A stretch of DNA of 27,442 nt from DASSTY01 sp035760645 (GCA_035760645.1 DASTSO010000066.1:1-27442); one strand, 5' to 3'. Numbered from the stretch's first letter, positions 15,891-24,451 are shown. The notes: generated by a model not told the origin, from the letters alone. Program-made: numbers and translations.

Positions 15891-17362
15891 TGCGATACCG
15901 CGATCACGCCCGCCGCGCCGCGCTCGCCGTTGCGCTCGTTTCGCTGACCGCCTGGCCGGCCGACCGCCTGGCCGCCCAGGTCGCCACCGCTCCCACCCTC
16001 GGCGCGCCCCCGACGCTCCACCTGCCGCGGACGCAGACGGCGACGCTCGCCAACGGGCTCAAGCTCTACGTCGTCCCGATGCACGAGGTGCCGCTGGTAC
16101 AGGTGCTGCTGCGCACCCGCGGCGGCGGGCGGGAAGACCAGCGCCGGCCCGGGCTCGCGAGCTTCACCGCCAACATGCTCGACGAGGGCGCCGACACGCT
16201 CGACGCCTTCGGCATCGCGGCGCAGGCCGAGTACCTCGGCGCGCAGCTCTCGACCGGGGCGGACTGGGACCACATGTTCGTCTCGCTCAAGGCGCCGAAG
16301 CGGAACCTCGCGCCCGCGCTCGCGCTCATGGGCGCGGTGGCGCTCCGGCCCACGTTCCGGGCGAGCGAGATCGCCCGCCAGCGCGACCTGCGCCTCGCCG
16401 GCATCCTCCAGCAGCGCGACCAGCCGGCCGCGGTGGCGAGCCTCGCCTTCAACGCCCTCGTCTTCCCCGCCGGCCACCCGTACCACGCCCCCCTGGGCGG
16501 CGACAGCGCCGCCACCGCCGCGCTCGACAGCGCGATGGTGCGCGACTTCTACCGCCGCGAGTTCGTCCCCGCGGGCGCGGACCTGATCGTGACGGGCGAT
16601 ATCACCCTCGCCGAGGCGCGGGCGCTGGCGCAGCGGTATCTCGGCGCCTGGACGGCGCGGGCGGTCGAGAAGGGTCGGGGGCAGTCGGCCGCGGCCGACA
16701 CGACGGCTCCCGTCCGCCCGACGACCGTCTACCTCGTCGACAAGCCCGGCGCCGCCCAGTCGGTCATCATGATCGGCGCCCCCGGCGTCGAGCGCACGAC
16801 GCCCGACTACGCGGCGATCGAAGTGATGAACACGATCCTCGGCGGCTCCTTCTCGAGCCGGCTCAACCAGACCCTGCGCGAGACGAAGGGCTACACCTAC
16901 GGCGCGGGCTCCGGCTTCGCGTGGCGGCCGCTGCCGGGGCCGTTCCTCGCGCGCGCCGCGGTGCGCACCGACGTCACCGACAGCTCGCTCGTCGAGTTCT
17001 TCCGGGAGCTGCGCGGCATCCGCGACTCGCTCGTCGCCCCCGGCGAGCTCGAGCGCGCCAAGAACTACCTCGCCCTCGGCCTGGGCGGCGACTTCGAGAC
17101 GACGAGCCAGATGGCGGTGCGGCTCGCCGACCTCGTGGATTTCGACCTGCCGCTGAACTACTACGACTCCTACGTGCAGCGCATCCTCGCCGTCACCCGC
17201 GAGGACGTGCAGCGCGTGGCGCAGCGGTACGTGCGGCCCGACCAGGTGAGCGTCGTCGTCGTGGGCGACGTGGCGAAGATCCGCCCCGGCATCGAGGCGC
17301 TCAAGCTCGGGCCCGTGAGCCTCCGCGACATGCAGGGCAACGAGGTGAAGGCGACGCCATGA
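15890..17362 (+). CDS. Secreted M16B-type peptidase, non-zinc partner subunit
   Basis: 490 aa. Signal peptide ~1-29 (ending RLAA before Q). The position of the HxxEH motif reads FTANM (92-96), so zinc cannot be bound there. The second domain has the conserved LRETKGYTYGAGSGF with R330 and Y337, which in paired M16B peptidases contact the substrate in trans. The start overlaps the stop of the catalytic subunit by one base, with GGGAGGGAG upstream, which suits equal production of both halves. The stop overlaps the Nudix gene as ATGA. Known pairs of this kind degrade peptides in the periplasm; the substrate here is unknown. Confidence 0.92.
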   Translation: MRYRDHARRAALAVALVSLTAWPADRLAAQVATAPTLGAPPTLHLPRTQTATLANGLKLYVVPMHEVPLVQVLLRTRGGGREDQRRPGLASFTANMLDEGADTLDAFGIAAQAEYLGAQLSTGADWDHMFVSLKAPKRNLAPALALMGAVALRPTFRASEIARQRDLRLAGILQQRDQPAAVASLAFNALVFPAGHPYHAPLGGDSAATAALDSAMVRDFYRREFVPAGADLIVTGDITLAEARALAQRYLGAWTARAVEKGRGQSAAADTTAPVRPTTVYLVDKPGAAQSVIMIGAPGVERTTPDYAAIEVMNTILGGSFSSRLNQTLRETKGYTYGAGSGFAWRPLPGPFLARAAVRTDVTDSSLVEFFRELRGIRDSLVAPGELERAKNYLALGLGGDFETTSQMAVRLADLVDFDLPLNYYDSYVQRILAVTREDVQRVAQRYVRPDQVSVVVVGDVAKIRPGIEALKLGPVSLRDMQGNEVKATP

Positions 17363-17901
17363 CCCTTCTCTCCAGCGAGCGCATCTACAGCGGCCGCATG
17401 CTGAACCTCGACCGCGACACGGTGCGCTTCCCCAACGGGAACACCGGCACGCTCGAGATGGTCCGCCATCCGGGCGCCGCCGCCGTGCTGCCGTTCCTCG
17501 ACGACCCCGCGACGACGGCGGATCCGCGCGTCGTGCTCATCCGCCAGTTCCGCCACGCCGCCGACGGCTACATCTGGGAGATCCCCGCCGGCAAGCTCGA
17601 CGCCGGCGAGGCCGACGACCCCGCGCGCTGCGCCGCGCGCGAGCTCGCCGAGGAGACGGGCTACACCGCGCGGCGCTTCGAGCGCCTCACGACGATCTAC
17701 ACCACGCCCGGCTTCACCGACGAGCGCATCCATCTCTTCGCCGCCTACGAGCTCGAGCCCGGCACCTCCGAGCGCGAGGCCGACGAGTTCCTGGAGATCC
17801 ACGCGGTCCCCTGGACCGAGGTGCTCCGCAAGGTGCAGAGCGGCGAGCTGATGGACGGCAAGTCGCTGGCGGCGATCCTGTTCGTGGAGGCGTTCCGCTG
17901 A
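17359..17901 (+). CDS. Nudix hydrolase, ADP-ribose pyrophosphatase type
   Basis: 180 aa. The Nudix catalytic helix RELAEETGY (94-102) supplies the metal-binding glutamates E98 and E99. The segment before it, VLIRQFRHAADGYIWEIPAGKLD, and the later TIYTTPGFTDERIHLFAAYEL are the signature of the ADP-ribose pyrophosphatase branch (NudF-like), which cleaves ADP-ribose to AMP and ribose-5-phosphate. Between G78 and R94 there are two more residues than in the canonical Gx5Ex7RE box. It is cytoplasmic, unlike the two secreted proteins before it, but its ATG overlaps the M16 stop (ATGA), so expression is coupled. An alternative substrate among nucleoside diphosphate sugars cannot be excluded. Confidence 0.9.
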   Translation: MTLLSSERIYSGRMLNLDRDTVRFPNGNTGTLEMVRHPGAAAVLPFLDDPATTADPRVVLIRQFRHAADGYIWEIPAGKLDAGEADDPARCAARELAEETGYTARRFERLTTIYTTPGFTDERIHLFAAYELEPGTSEREADEFLEIHAVPWTEVLRKVQSGELMDGKSLAAILFVEAFR

Positions 17902-17902
17902 C

Positions 17903-17908
17903 TACATT
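17903..17908 (+). promoter_or_regulatory. Putative leaderless -10 element (TACATT) of the ClC gene
   Basis: TACATT at -12 to -7 from the ATG at 17915, one base after the Nudix stop codon. Its context CTGACTANATT-CGCCC is nearly the same as that ahead of holA at 19812. Confidence 0.5.
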
Positions 17909-17914
17909 GCGCCC

Positions 17915-19774
17915 ATGATGTGGGAAACCCCCTCCCGAGAGCGCTCGTCGTACCGGATCCTGCGCCCCCCGCGTCCGGTGCGGCGGGCGCTCCGCCGCGT
18001 CGGCGGCGCGTGGGTGGACTTCGCCGAGTGGCTCAACCGGCTCGACCTGAGCGAGGACGCGATCCTCCTCTCCTTCGCGGTCGGGATCGGCACCCTCGCC
18101 GCCCTCGGCGTCGTCGCCTTCTACCGCGCGATCGACCTCGCCTACACCGCCTTCGTCCGCTTCCCGCAGGAGTGGCTCCCGCGGCTGGGCTTCGTCGCCT
18201 ACCGGCCGGTGCTCACCGCGGCGGGGCTCTTCGCCGCGTGGTGGATCGCGAAGCACATCGGGCGCGGGTACGACGGGATGAACGTGCCCGACGTCCAGCG
18301 CGCCGTCGCGCGCCGGGGCGGCGACCTCCCGCCCCGGCCCGCCCTCGCCCGCACCGCGGCGAGCGCCGTGACGCTGGGCTCCGGCGGCTCCGCCGGCAGC
18401 GAGGGCCCCGTCGCCGTCCTCGGCGCGGTGATCGGCAGCGTGCTCGGCCGCCTCTTCCGCTTCGATCCCGAGCGCGTCAAGGTGCTCGTCGGCGCGGGCG
18501 CCGCGGCCGGCATCAGCGCCGCCTTCAACGCCCCGCTCGCCGGGGCGTTCTTCGCGCTCGAGGAGATCATCGGCACCTTCGCCGTCGGCTCCTTCCCGCC
18601 GGTCGTGGTGGCGAGCGTGCTCGCGGCGGTCGTCTCCCACGGCTTCCTCGGCAACCATCCGGCGTTCCCGATCCCCGAGGAGTACGGCTACGCCTTCCGG
18701 AGCGAGGTCTTCCTCTTCTATCCGCTCCTGGGCCTCGCCGCCGGCGCGCTCTCGGCGGTCTACGTGCGCGTCTACTTCGGCACCGGCGACGTGGTGCAGC
18801 GCCTCACGGCGCGCTTCCGGATTCCGCCCGCGCTCGTCCCCATCCTGGGCGGCCTCTTCGTCGGCGGGCTCGTCGTGCTGAGCGGCGGCCTGCTGGTCGG
18901 GCACGGCCACCTCTCGGTCCACCTCGACCTCTTCGGCCGGCTGCCGTGGACCACGCTCGCGCTCCTCGCGCTCGGCAGCATCCTCGCCACGAGCGTCACG
19001 CTCAACACCGGCGGCTCGGGCGGCCTCTTCACCCCGTCGCTCTACGTCGGCGCCGCGGCGGGCGGCGCCTTCGGCGTGGCGCTCCAGGACCTCTTCCCCG
19101 CCCTGGGCCTCCACCCCGAGGCCTACGCGCTCGTCGGCATGGGCGCCGTCGTGGCGGGGGCGACCGGGGCGCCGATCACCGGCATCCTCCTCGTCTTCGA
19201 GATGACGAACGACTACGGCATCGTGCTCCCGCTCATGCTCGCGGTCGTCATTTCGCACGTCGTCTCGCGCCGGTTCGTGCCCGAGAACCTCTACAGCGGC
19301 TGGCTCCGCCGCCGCGGCGAGGACATCGCGCACGGCAGCGACCGCGACGTGCTGGGCGATCTCCGCGTGGGCGACGTCTACGAGCCGGTCACCGAGGCGA
19401 TCGCCGGCGACGTCCCCGCCGCCACGCTCCTCGCCCGCCTGGGCCGCGGCCCCGCCGCCGCCTTCCCCGTGCTGGACGCCGCCACCCACCGCGTCGTCGG
19501 CGTCGTGAGCGTCTTCGAGCTGAGCCGCGCCGCGGCCGAGGCGGCCGAGCACCCCGAGCGCCTCACCCGCCTCACGGCGCTCGACCTCGCCACCCCGGTG
19601 GACCCGGTCGGCCCCGGCGACTCGCTCCTCGAGGCGGTGCGCCGCATGGGGCTGCGCGGCTCCCCCTGGATCCCCGTCGCCGACCCGGCGAGCGGCCGCC
19701 TGCTGGGCCTCGTCACCCGCGCCCACGTCATCGGCGCGTACGACCGGGCGGTGGCGGGACATCCGGAGGTGTAG
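17915..19774 (+). CDS. ClC-family chloride channel/antiporter with C-terminal CBS domains
   Basis: 619 aa. The ClC membrane domain spans ~45-465 with many hydrophobic helices, followed by two CBS-like repeats (~485-545 and ~555-610). Landmarks: gating glutamate E163 in GSGGSAGSEGP (155-165), internal proton glutamate in FFALEEI (E217), GSGGLFTPSLYVGA (367-380), and a Tyr in ENLYSGWL (Y460) aligned with the anion-binding Tyr of E. coli ClC. Both glutamates favour Cl-/H+ exchange over a passive channel. The first selectivity motif, GSGIP in E. coli, reads GMNVP (121-125), so the usual filter serine is absent. The ATG at 17915 is preferred over the second ATG at 17918 because TACATT is then at the leaderless spacing. 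Probably its own transcript. Confidence 0.92.
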   Translation: MMWETPSRERSSYRILRPPRPVRRALRRVGGAWVDFAEWLNRLDLSEDAILLSFAVGIGTLAALGVVAFYRAIDLAYTAFVRFPQEWLPRLGFVAYRPVLTAAGLFAAWWIAKHIGRGYDGMNVPDVQRAVARRGGDLPPRPALARTAASAVTLGSGGSAGSEGPVAVLGAVIGSVLGRLFRFDPERVKVLVGAGAAAGISAAFNAPLAGAFFALEEIIGTFAVGSFPPVVVASVLAAVVSHGFLGNHPAFPIPEEYGYAFRSEVFLFYPLLGLAAGALSAVYVRVYFGTGDVVQRLTARFRIPPALVPILGGLFVGGLVVLSGGLLVGHGHLSVHLDLFGRLPWTTLALLALGSILATSVTLNTGGSGGLFTPSLYVGAAAGGAFGVALQDLFPALGLHPEAYALVGMGAVVAGATGAPITGILLVFEMTNDYGIVLPLMLAVVISHVVSRRFVPENLYSGWLRRRGEDIAHGSDRDVLGDLRVGDVYEPVTEAIAGDVPAATLLARLGRGPAAAFPVLDAATHRVVGVVSVFELSRAAAEAAEHPERLTRLTALDLATPVDPVGPGDSLLEAVRRMGLRGSPWIPVADPASGRLLGLVTRAHVIGAYDRAVAGHPEV

Positions 19775-19811
19775 GCCCCCGTTTCGCCTCCCGCCCTCCG
19801 GTCCGCCTGAC

Positions 19812-19817
19812 TAGATT
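19812..19817 (+). promoter_or_regulatory. Putative leaderless -10 element (TAGATT) of holA
   Basis: TAGATT at -12 to -7 from the ATG at 19824; no Shine-Dalgarno present. Context is nearly identical to the element before the ClC gene. Confidence 0.5.
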
Positions 19818-19823
19818 CGCCCA

Positions 19824-20879
19824 ATGCCCGCGCAGACCTACGAGGCGTTCCTGCGCGCCCTGAAGAAGGGCGACGTGGCGCCCGTCTACTATCTCTACGG
19901 CTCCGAGGACATCCTCAAGGACGAGGGGACGCGCGCCGTGCTCGACCGCGTCCTCGATCCCGGGCTGCGCGACTTCAACTACGACCTCCGCAGCGCCCAG
20001 CAGCTCGAGCCCGACGACGTCGTCACCCTCTGCACCACGCTGCCGATGATGGCCGAGCGGCGCGTCGTCGTCATCCGCGACGTCGAGGCGTGGAAGCGGA
20101 AGACGAAGGCCAAGGGCGCGGTGGTGAAGTACCTCGAGCGCCCCGTCCCGGAGACGGTACTCGTCCTCGTGCAGGGCGCGAACGAGGAGAGCGAGGACAA
20201 GGAGCTCGCGAAGCACGCGGTGACGGTGCCCTGCGAGCCGCTCGCCCCCGACCGCGCGCTCAAGTGGCTCGCCGCGCGCGCCGCGCCGCTGGGCGTGTCG
20301 TTCGCCGAGGGCGGCGCCGAGCATCTGCTGCGCTCGGTCGGGAACGACCTCGGCACCCTCTTCGCCGAGTTGCAGAAGCTCGCCGCGCTCCCCGACCCGA
20401 CCGGCCTCGACGCGCGGCGCATCGGCGAGCTCGTCGGCGTGCACCACGGCGAGACGATCTACGACTGGCGCGACGCCGTCCTCAACGGCGACACCGCGCG
20501 CGCCACGGCGCTCCTGGGCCCCGTGCTCGAGCAGGCCGGCGTGTCGGGCGTGAAGCTCGTCACCCTGCTCGGCCAGACGCTGATCGGCGTCGGCATCGCG
20601 CGCGCGCACTACGATCGCAAGCTGCGCGGCCGCGCCCTCGAGGACGCGGTCTTCAAGAGTCTCCTCAAGGTGCGCCCCTTCGGCCTCGGCGAGTGGAAGG
20701 CCGAGGCGCACGCGTGGAGCACCTGGGCCGAGCGCTGGGGCCAGCGCCGCCTGGGCGGCGCGCTCCAGGCGACCCTCGAGACCGACCAGGCCCTCAAGAG
20801 CACCACGATCAGCGACGATCGCGGGCTGCTGACCGATTTGACGATGCGACTCACGGTGCGGAAGGAGAAGGCGGCATGA
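19824..20879 (+). CDS. holA: DNA polymerase III subunit delta
   Basis: 351 aa, the usual length. The subunit is part of the clamp-loader complex that opens the beta sliding clamp. Landmarks: N-terminal APVYYLYGSEDILKDE (the P-V-Y-x-x-x-G-x-E/D signature), TLPMMAERRVVVIRDVEAWK, VLVLVQGANEE, the middle-domain LLRSVGNDLGTLFAELQKLA, and the C-terminal collar-domain segment GVSGVKLVTLLGQTLIGVGIARA. It heads a plus-strand cluster holA - SPOR protein - mutS - small gene - methyltransferase with overlapping or very short junctions. The stop overlaps the next ATG (ATGA) and is followed within five bases by a GGCGGGAC repeat arm. Confidence 0.93.
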   Translation: MPAQTYEAFLRALKKGDVAPVYYLYGSEDILKDEGTRAVLDRVLDPGLRDFNYDLRSAQQLEPDDVVTLCTTLPMMAERRVVVIRDVEAWKRKTKAKGAVVKYLERPVPETVLVLVQGANEESEDKELAKHAVTVPCEPLAPDRALKWLAARAAPLGVSFAEGGAEHLLRSVGNDLGTLFAELQKLAALPDPTGLDARRIGELVGVHHGETIYDWRDAVLNGDTARATALLGPVLEQAGVSGVKLVTLLGQTLIGVGIARAHYDRKLRGRALEDAVFKSLLKVRPFGLGEWKAEAHAWSTWAERWGQRRLGGALQATLETDQALKSTTISDDRGLLTDLTMRLTVRKEKAA

Positions 20880-21823
20880 CGCGAGGCGGGACGGCGGGAC
20901 GGCGGGACGGCGGGAGGGTGCGCTGGGCGAAGCGAAGCAAGCTCGCGCTGCGCGGCGCGGCCCTGGCGTGCGTGCTGGGTGCCGCCGTCCCGCCGTCCCG
21001 CCTGTCCGCCCAGTCCTCGCCCCGCCTGCTCGAGGCCGTCCGCCTCGCCCAGTCGGGCCGCTCCGACTCGGCGCACGCCATCGTCGCGCGGATGCTGGCG
21101 AACACGGCGCCGACCGACTCGCTCTATCCCGAGGTGCTCTTCACCTCGGGGATGGTGGCGAACAACCTCGACGAGATGCAGCGCGCCTTCCAGCGCGTCG
21201 TCGTCGAGCACTCGACGAGCCGCTGGGCCGACGTCGCGCTCTACCGGCTCGCGCAGATCGCCTACGTGCGGAACGACTACCCCGGCGCCACCCGCCAGCT
21301 CGAGCGGATCCGAAGCGACTACCCCGCGAGCCCGCTGCTCCCGCGCGCCGCCTACTACGCCGCCGACATCTACCTCAAGCGCCGGAAGGACCCCGCCGCC
21401 GCCTGCCGCTGGGTCACCGAAGGCCTCGCCCGCGTCGGCACCGACACCGAGGCGAAGGGGAATCTGCTGCGGATGCAGGACGAGGCGTGCAAGGCGGGAC
21501 CGACCGACTCCGCGCCTGCCGTCGCGGCCGCGCCCGCCGCTCCGGCCCCCCCGCCCCGGAGCGACTCGACCGCCGCTCCCGCCGTCCCGCCGTCGAGCCC
21601 GTCGGCCGACTACCAGGTCCAGGTCGCCGCCATGGCCACCCCCGCCCAGGCGGCCGAGGTCGTGGAGCGGCTGAAGCGCGCGGGGTTCGACGCGCTGGTG
21701 GTGCCGGAGAAGGGCTTCTACAAGGTGCGCGTCGGCGGCTACGCCACTTCGGCGGAGGCCGCGGCCGGGGTGCAGGCGATCAAGGCGAAGCTGGGCGGCA
21801 GCCCCTTCGTGGTCCGGCCGTGA
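20876..21823 (+). CDS. Secreted TPR/SPOR domain protein whose N-terminus is built on a repeat element
   Basis: 315 aa from the ATG overlapping the holA stop. Signal peptide region ~1-46 (Arg-rich start, ALACVLGAA core, ending SRLSA before Q). Tetratricopeptide-like helices follow at ~50-200 (e.g. SLYPEVLFTSGMVANNLDEMQRAFQRVV, then WADVALYRLAQIAYVRNDYPGATRQLERI). A Pro/Ala/Ser linker precedes the C-terminal SPOR domain (~240-315; DYQVQVAAMATPAQAAEVVERLKRAG, then GFYKVRVGGY), which binds denuded peptidoglycan glycans at division sites. A family B inverted repeat (20884-21003) covers the first ~43 codons, both arms in frame. A GTG at 20918, after GGGAGG, would give a shorter signal peptide and may be the real start. 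The stop overlaps the mutS GTG. Confidence 0.85.
   Translation: MTRGGTAGRRDGGRVRWAKRSKLALRGAALACVLGAAVPPSRLSAQSSPRLLEAVRLAQSGRSDSAHAIVARMLANTAPTDSLYPEVLFTSGMVANNLDEMQRAFQRVVVEHSTSRWADVALYRLAQIAYVRNDYPGATRQLERIRSDYPASPLLPRAAYYAADIYLKRRKDPAAACRWVTEGLARVGTDTEAKGNLLRMQDEACKAGPTDSAPAVAAAPAAPAPPPRSDSTAAPAVPPSSPSADYQVQVAAMATPAQAAEVVERLKRAGFDALVVPEKGFYKVRVGGYATSAEAAAGVQAIKAKLGGSPFVVRP
20884..21003 (+). repeat. Inverted-repeat element, family B (GGCGGGAC arms), copy 2, inside a coding region
   Basis: Perfect 22-bp inverted repeat: 20884-20905 with 20982-21003. The left arm extends to nearly four tandem GGCGGGAC octamers. It begins five bases after the holA stop codon, and the whole element is translated as the signal-peptide region of the SPOR protein. 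The 76-base interior differs from that of copy 1. Confidence 0.82.
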
Positions 21824-24432
21824 GCGGCTCGAGCTCGAGCGGTTCGAAGACCGACGCCACGCCGCTCATGGCGCAGTGGCGGCAGATCAAGCAGCAGCAC
21901 CAGAACGCGGTGCTGCTGTTCCGCTGCGGCGACTTCTACGAGACCTTCCACGACGACGCGGTGCTCGCGAGCCGCGTCCTCAACATCACGCTCACCAGCC
22001 GCGGCGACGGCGTCCCCCTCGCCGGCGTCCCCGTGCGCGCCGCCGGCGAGTACATCCGCCAGCTCGTCCAGGCCGGCCACCGCGTCGCCGTGTGCGAGCA
22101 GATGGAGGACCCCAAGCTCGCCAAGGGGATCGTCAAGCGCGAGGTCGTGGAGACGATCACCCCCGGCGCGCTGCTCCAGGAGGGGTGGCTGCCGGGCTCG
22201 CGCAACAACTGGCTCGTCGCCGTGTGTGATGGGCCGTCGGCCCTCGGCATCGCGGCGGTCGACCTCTCCACCGGCGAGTTCGTCCTCGAGACCCTCGAGG
22301 AAGGCGCCGAGCGCGAGGCGCTGGGCCGGCTCGCGCCGGCGGAGGTGATCGCCCCCGCCGATCTCGCGCTCGACCTCGACGACGGCGTGCTGCAGACCGC
22401 GCGCGAGCGCTGGGAGTTCGACGGCGCGCTCGCGGGCGACGACCTCGCGCGGCGTTTTTCCCTGGCCTCGCTCGACGGGCTGGGGCTCGAGCCGCGCGAC
22501 GCGCTCGCCGTGGGCGCCGCGGGGGCGCTGCTCCGCTACCTGGGCGAGCTCCAGCCCGGCGGGCTGCCGCACCTGCACCGCCCCGTGGTGCGCCGCGGCG
22601 ACGCCTGCCTCTGGCTCGACGACATGACGCGCCGCAACCTCGAGCTCGTCGAGCCGCTGCGCCTCGGCGCGACGAAGTGCACGCTGCTCGAGGCGCTCGA
22701 CGCCACGGTGACGCCGATGGGCGGGCGGCTCCTGCGGCAGTGGGTCCTGAATCCGCTGCGGGACGTGGCCGAGATCGCGCGGCGGCTCGACGCGGTCGAG
22801 GTGCTCGTGAGCGATTCGCGCGGCCGCTCGCGGCTCCGCGAGGCGCTCGACGGCGTGCGCGACCTCGAGCGCCTCGCCGGGCGGGCCGCCGCGGGCCGCG
22901 CCACCCCGCGCGAGCTCGGCGCGCTGCGCGACTCGTTCGCCCGGCTGCCCGACGTGGCGGCCGCGATGGCGGCGCTCCCGCTCGAGCGCGCCGCGCTCCT
23001 CAAGGGCGCGCACGACGAGTTCGATCTCCTCGCCGACCTCGCCGCCGAGCTCGCGCGCGCGCTCGAGGAGCGTCCGCCGGCGACGCTCGCCGAGGGCGGC
23101 GTGATCCGCGCGGGCTACGACGCGGAGCTCGACGAGACCCGCAGTCTCCGCGACGGCGGCAAGCAGTACATCGCCACCCTGCAGCAGCGCGAGCGCGACC
23201 GCACCGGGATCCCCAGCCTCAAGGTCGGCTACAACAAGGTCTTCGGCTACTACCTCGAGATCACCCACGCGCACGGCGCCAGGGTACCGGCGGACTACGA
23301 GCGCCGGCAGACGCTCGCCAACGCCGAGCGCTACGTGACGCCCGAGCTCAAGGAGTACGAGAGCAAGGTCCTGGGCGCGGAGGAGCGCATGCTCGCGCGC
23401 GAGGCCGAGCTCTTCGGCGCGCTCCGCGCGACGGTGGGCAACGCCATCGCGCGCGTGCAGGCGACGGCCCGCGTCCTCGCCCGCCTCGACGTCTGGGCGG
23501 GTCTCGCCGAGCAGGCGGTGACGCACCGCTACGTGCGGCCGGAGGTGACGGAGGAGTACGGGCTCACGCTCCGGCGGAGCCGCCACGCCGTGATCGAGCG
23601 CCTGATGCCGCGCGAGCAGTTCATGCCGAACGACGTGCGCTTCGACGACGCCGAGCGGCTGCTCCTGGTGACCGGGCCCAACATGGCGGGCAAGAGCACC
23701 ATCCTGCGCCAGATCGGCCTCTGCGTCGTGATGGCGCAGATGGGCGGGTTCGTCCCCGCGGCGGAGGCGCGGATCGGCGTGGTGGACCGGCTCTTCACCC
23801 GCGTGGGCGCCAGCGACAACCTCGCGCGCGGGCAGTCCACGTTCATGGTCGAGATGAGCGAGACGAGCGCGATCCTGCACAACGCGTCGCCGCGCTCGCT
23901 GGTGCTGCTCGACGAGATCGGCCGCGGCACCTCGACCTACGACGGCGTCGCGATCGCCTGGGCGGTGAGCGAGCACCTGCACGACCGGGTGGGCTGCAAG
24001 ACGATGTTCGCCACCCACTACCACGAGCTGATGCAGCTCCCCGAGCGGCTGCAGCACGCCCGCAACTACAACGTGGCGGTGAAGGAGACGGGCGACACCG
24101 TCGTCTTCCTCCACCGCCTCGAGCCGGGCGGCACCGACCGCAGCTACGGCATCCACGTCGCCCAGCTCGCGGGGCTGCCGGCGCAGGTGGTGCGGCGCGC
24201 GAAGGAGATCCTGAAGACGCTCGAGGGCGAGCACCGCATGGTGCCGGGCCGGGGCCCCGCGCCGGCCGACCCCGGCCAGCTCGCCCTCTTCGCCGCCGCG
24301 GCGCCCGCGGCGCCGGAGCCCGCGCCGAATCCCGTGATGGAAGAGCTCCGCGAGCTCGACCTCGACGCGATGACGCCGCTCGAGGCGATGAACCGGCTCG
24401 CGGCGCTGCAGCGGCGGCTCGAGGCGCAGTAA
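21820..24432 (+). CDS. mutS: DNA mismatch repair ATPase MutS
   Basis: 870 aa, normal for MutS1. The mismatch-recognition motif is F39-Y-E41 in FRCGDFYETF, preceded by TPLMAQWRQIKQQH. The connector, lever and clamp domains follow (e.g. LELVEPLRLGATKCTLLEALDATVTPMGGRLL, ATLQQRERDRTGIPSLKVGYNKVFGYYLEIT). ATPase Walker A is GPNMAGKST (619-627), Walker B has D698-E699 in LLDEIGRGTSTYDG, and the helix-turn-helix dimer segment is SYGIHVAQLAGLPAQVV. The GTG at 21820 overlaps the SPOR gene stop (GTGA) and leaves the usual short leader before TPLM. The C-terminus after ~800 is a linker and a small dimerisation region. Acts with MutL in the cytoplasm to start post-replicative repair. Confidence 0.97.
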   Translation: MSGSSSSGSKTDATPLMAQWRQIKQQHQNAVLLFRCGDFYETFHDDAVLASRVLNITLTSRGDGVPLAGVPVRAAGEYIRQLVQAGHRVAVCEQMEDPKLAKGIVKREVVETITPGALLQEGWLPGSRNNWLVAVCDGPSALGIAAVDLSTGEFVLETLEEGAEREALGRLAPAEVIAPADLALDLDDGVLQTARERWEFDGALAGDDLARRFSLASLDGLGLEPRDALAVGAAGALLRYLGELQPGGLPHLHRPVVRRGDACLWLDDMTRRNLELVEPLRLGATKCTLLEALDATVTPMGGRLLRQWVLNPLRDVAEIARRLDAVEVLVSDSRGRSRLREALDGVRDLERLAGRAAAGRATPRELGALRDSFARLPDVAAAMAALPLERAALLKGAHDEFDLLADLAAELARALEERPPATLAEGGVIRAGYDAELDETRSLRDGGKQYIATLQQRERDRTGIPSLKVGYNKVFGYYLEITHAHGARVPADYERRQTLANAERYVTPELKEYESKVLGAEERMLAREAELFGALRATVGNAIARVQATARVLARLDVWAGLAEQAVTHRYVRPEVTEEYGLTLRRSRHAVIERLMPREQFMPNDVRFDDAERLLLVTGPNMAGKSTILRQIGLCVVMAQMGGFVPAAEARIGVVDRLFTRVGASDNLARGQSTFMVEMSETSAILHNASPRSLVLLDEIGRGTSTYDGVAIAWAVSEHLHDRVGCKTMFATHYHELMQLPERLQHARNYNVAVKETGDTVVFLHRLEPGGTDRSYGIHVAQLAGLPAQVVRRAKEILKTLEGEHRMVPGRGPAPADPGQLALFAAAAPAAPEPAPNPVMEELRELDLDAMTPLEAMNRLAALQRRLEAQ

Positions 24433-24451
24433 CCGCCGGCCCGCGTCCGCC

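Noticed and set aside
17714..19762. Long minus-strand open frame over the ClC gene
   Set aside because: Composition typical of an antisense shadow; ClC motifs are intact on the plus strand.
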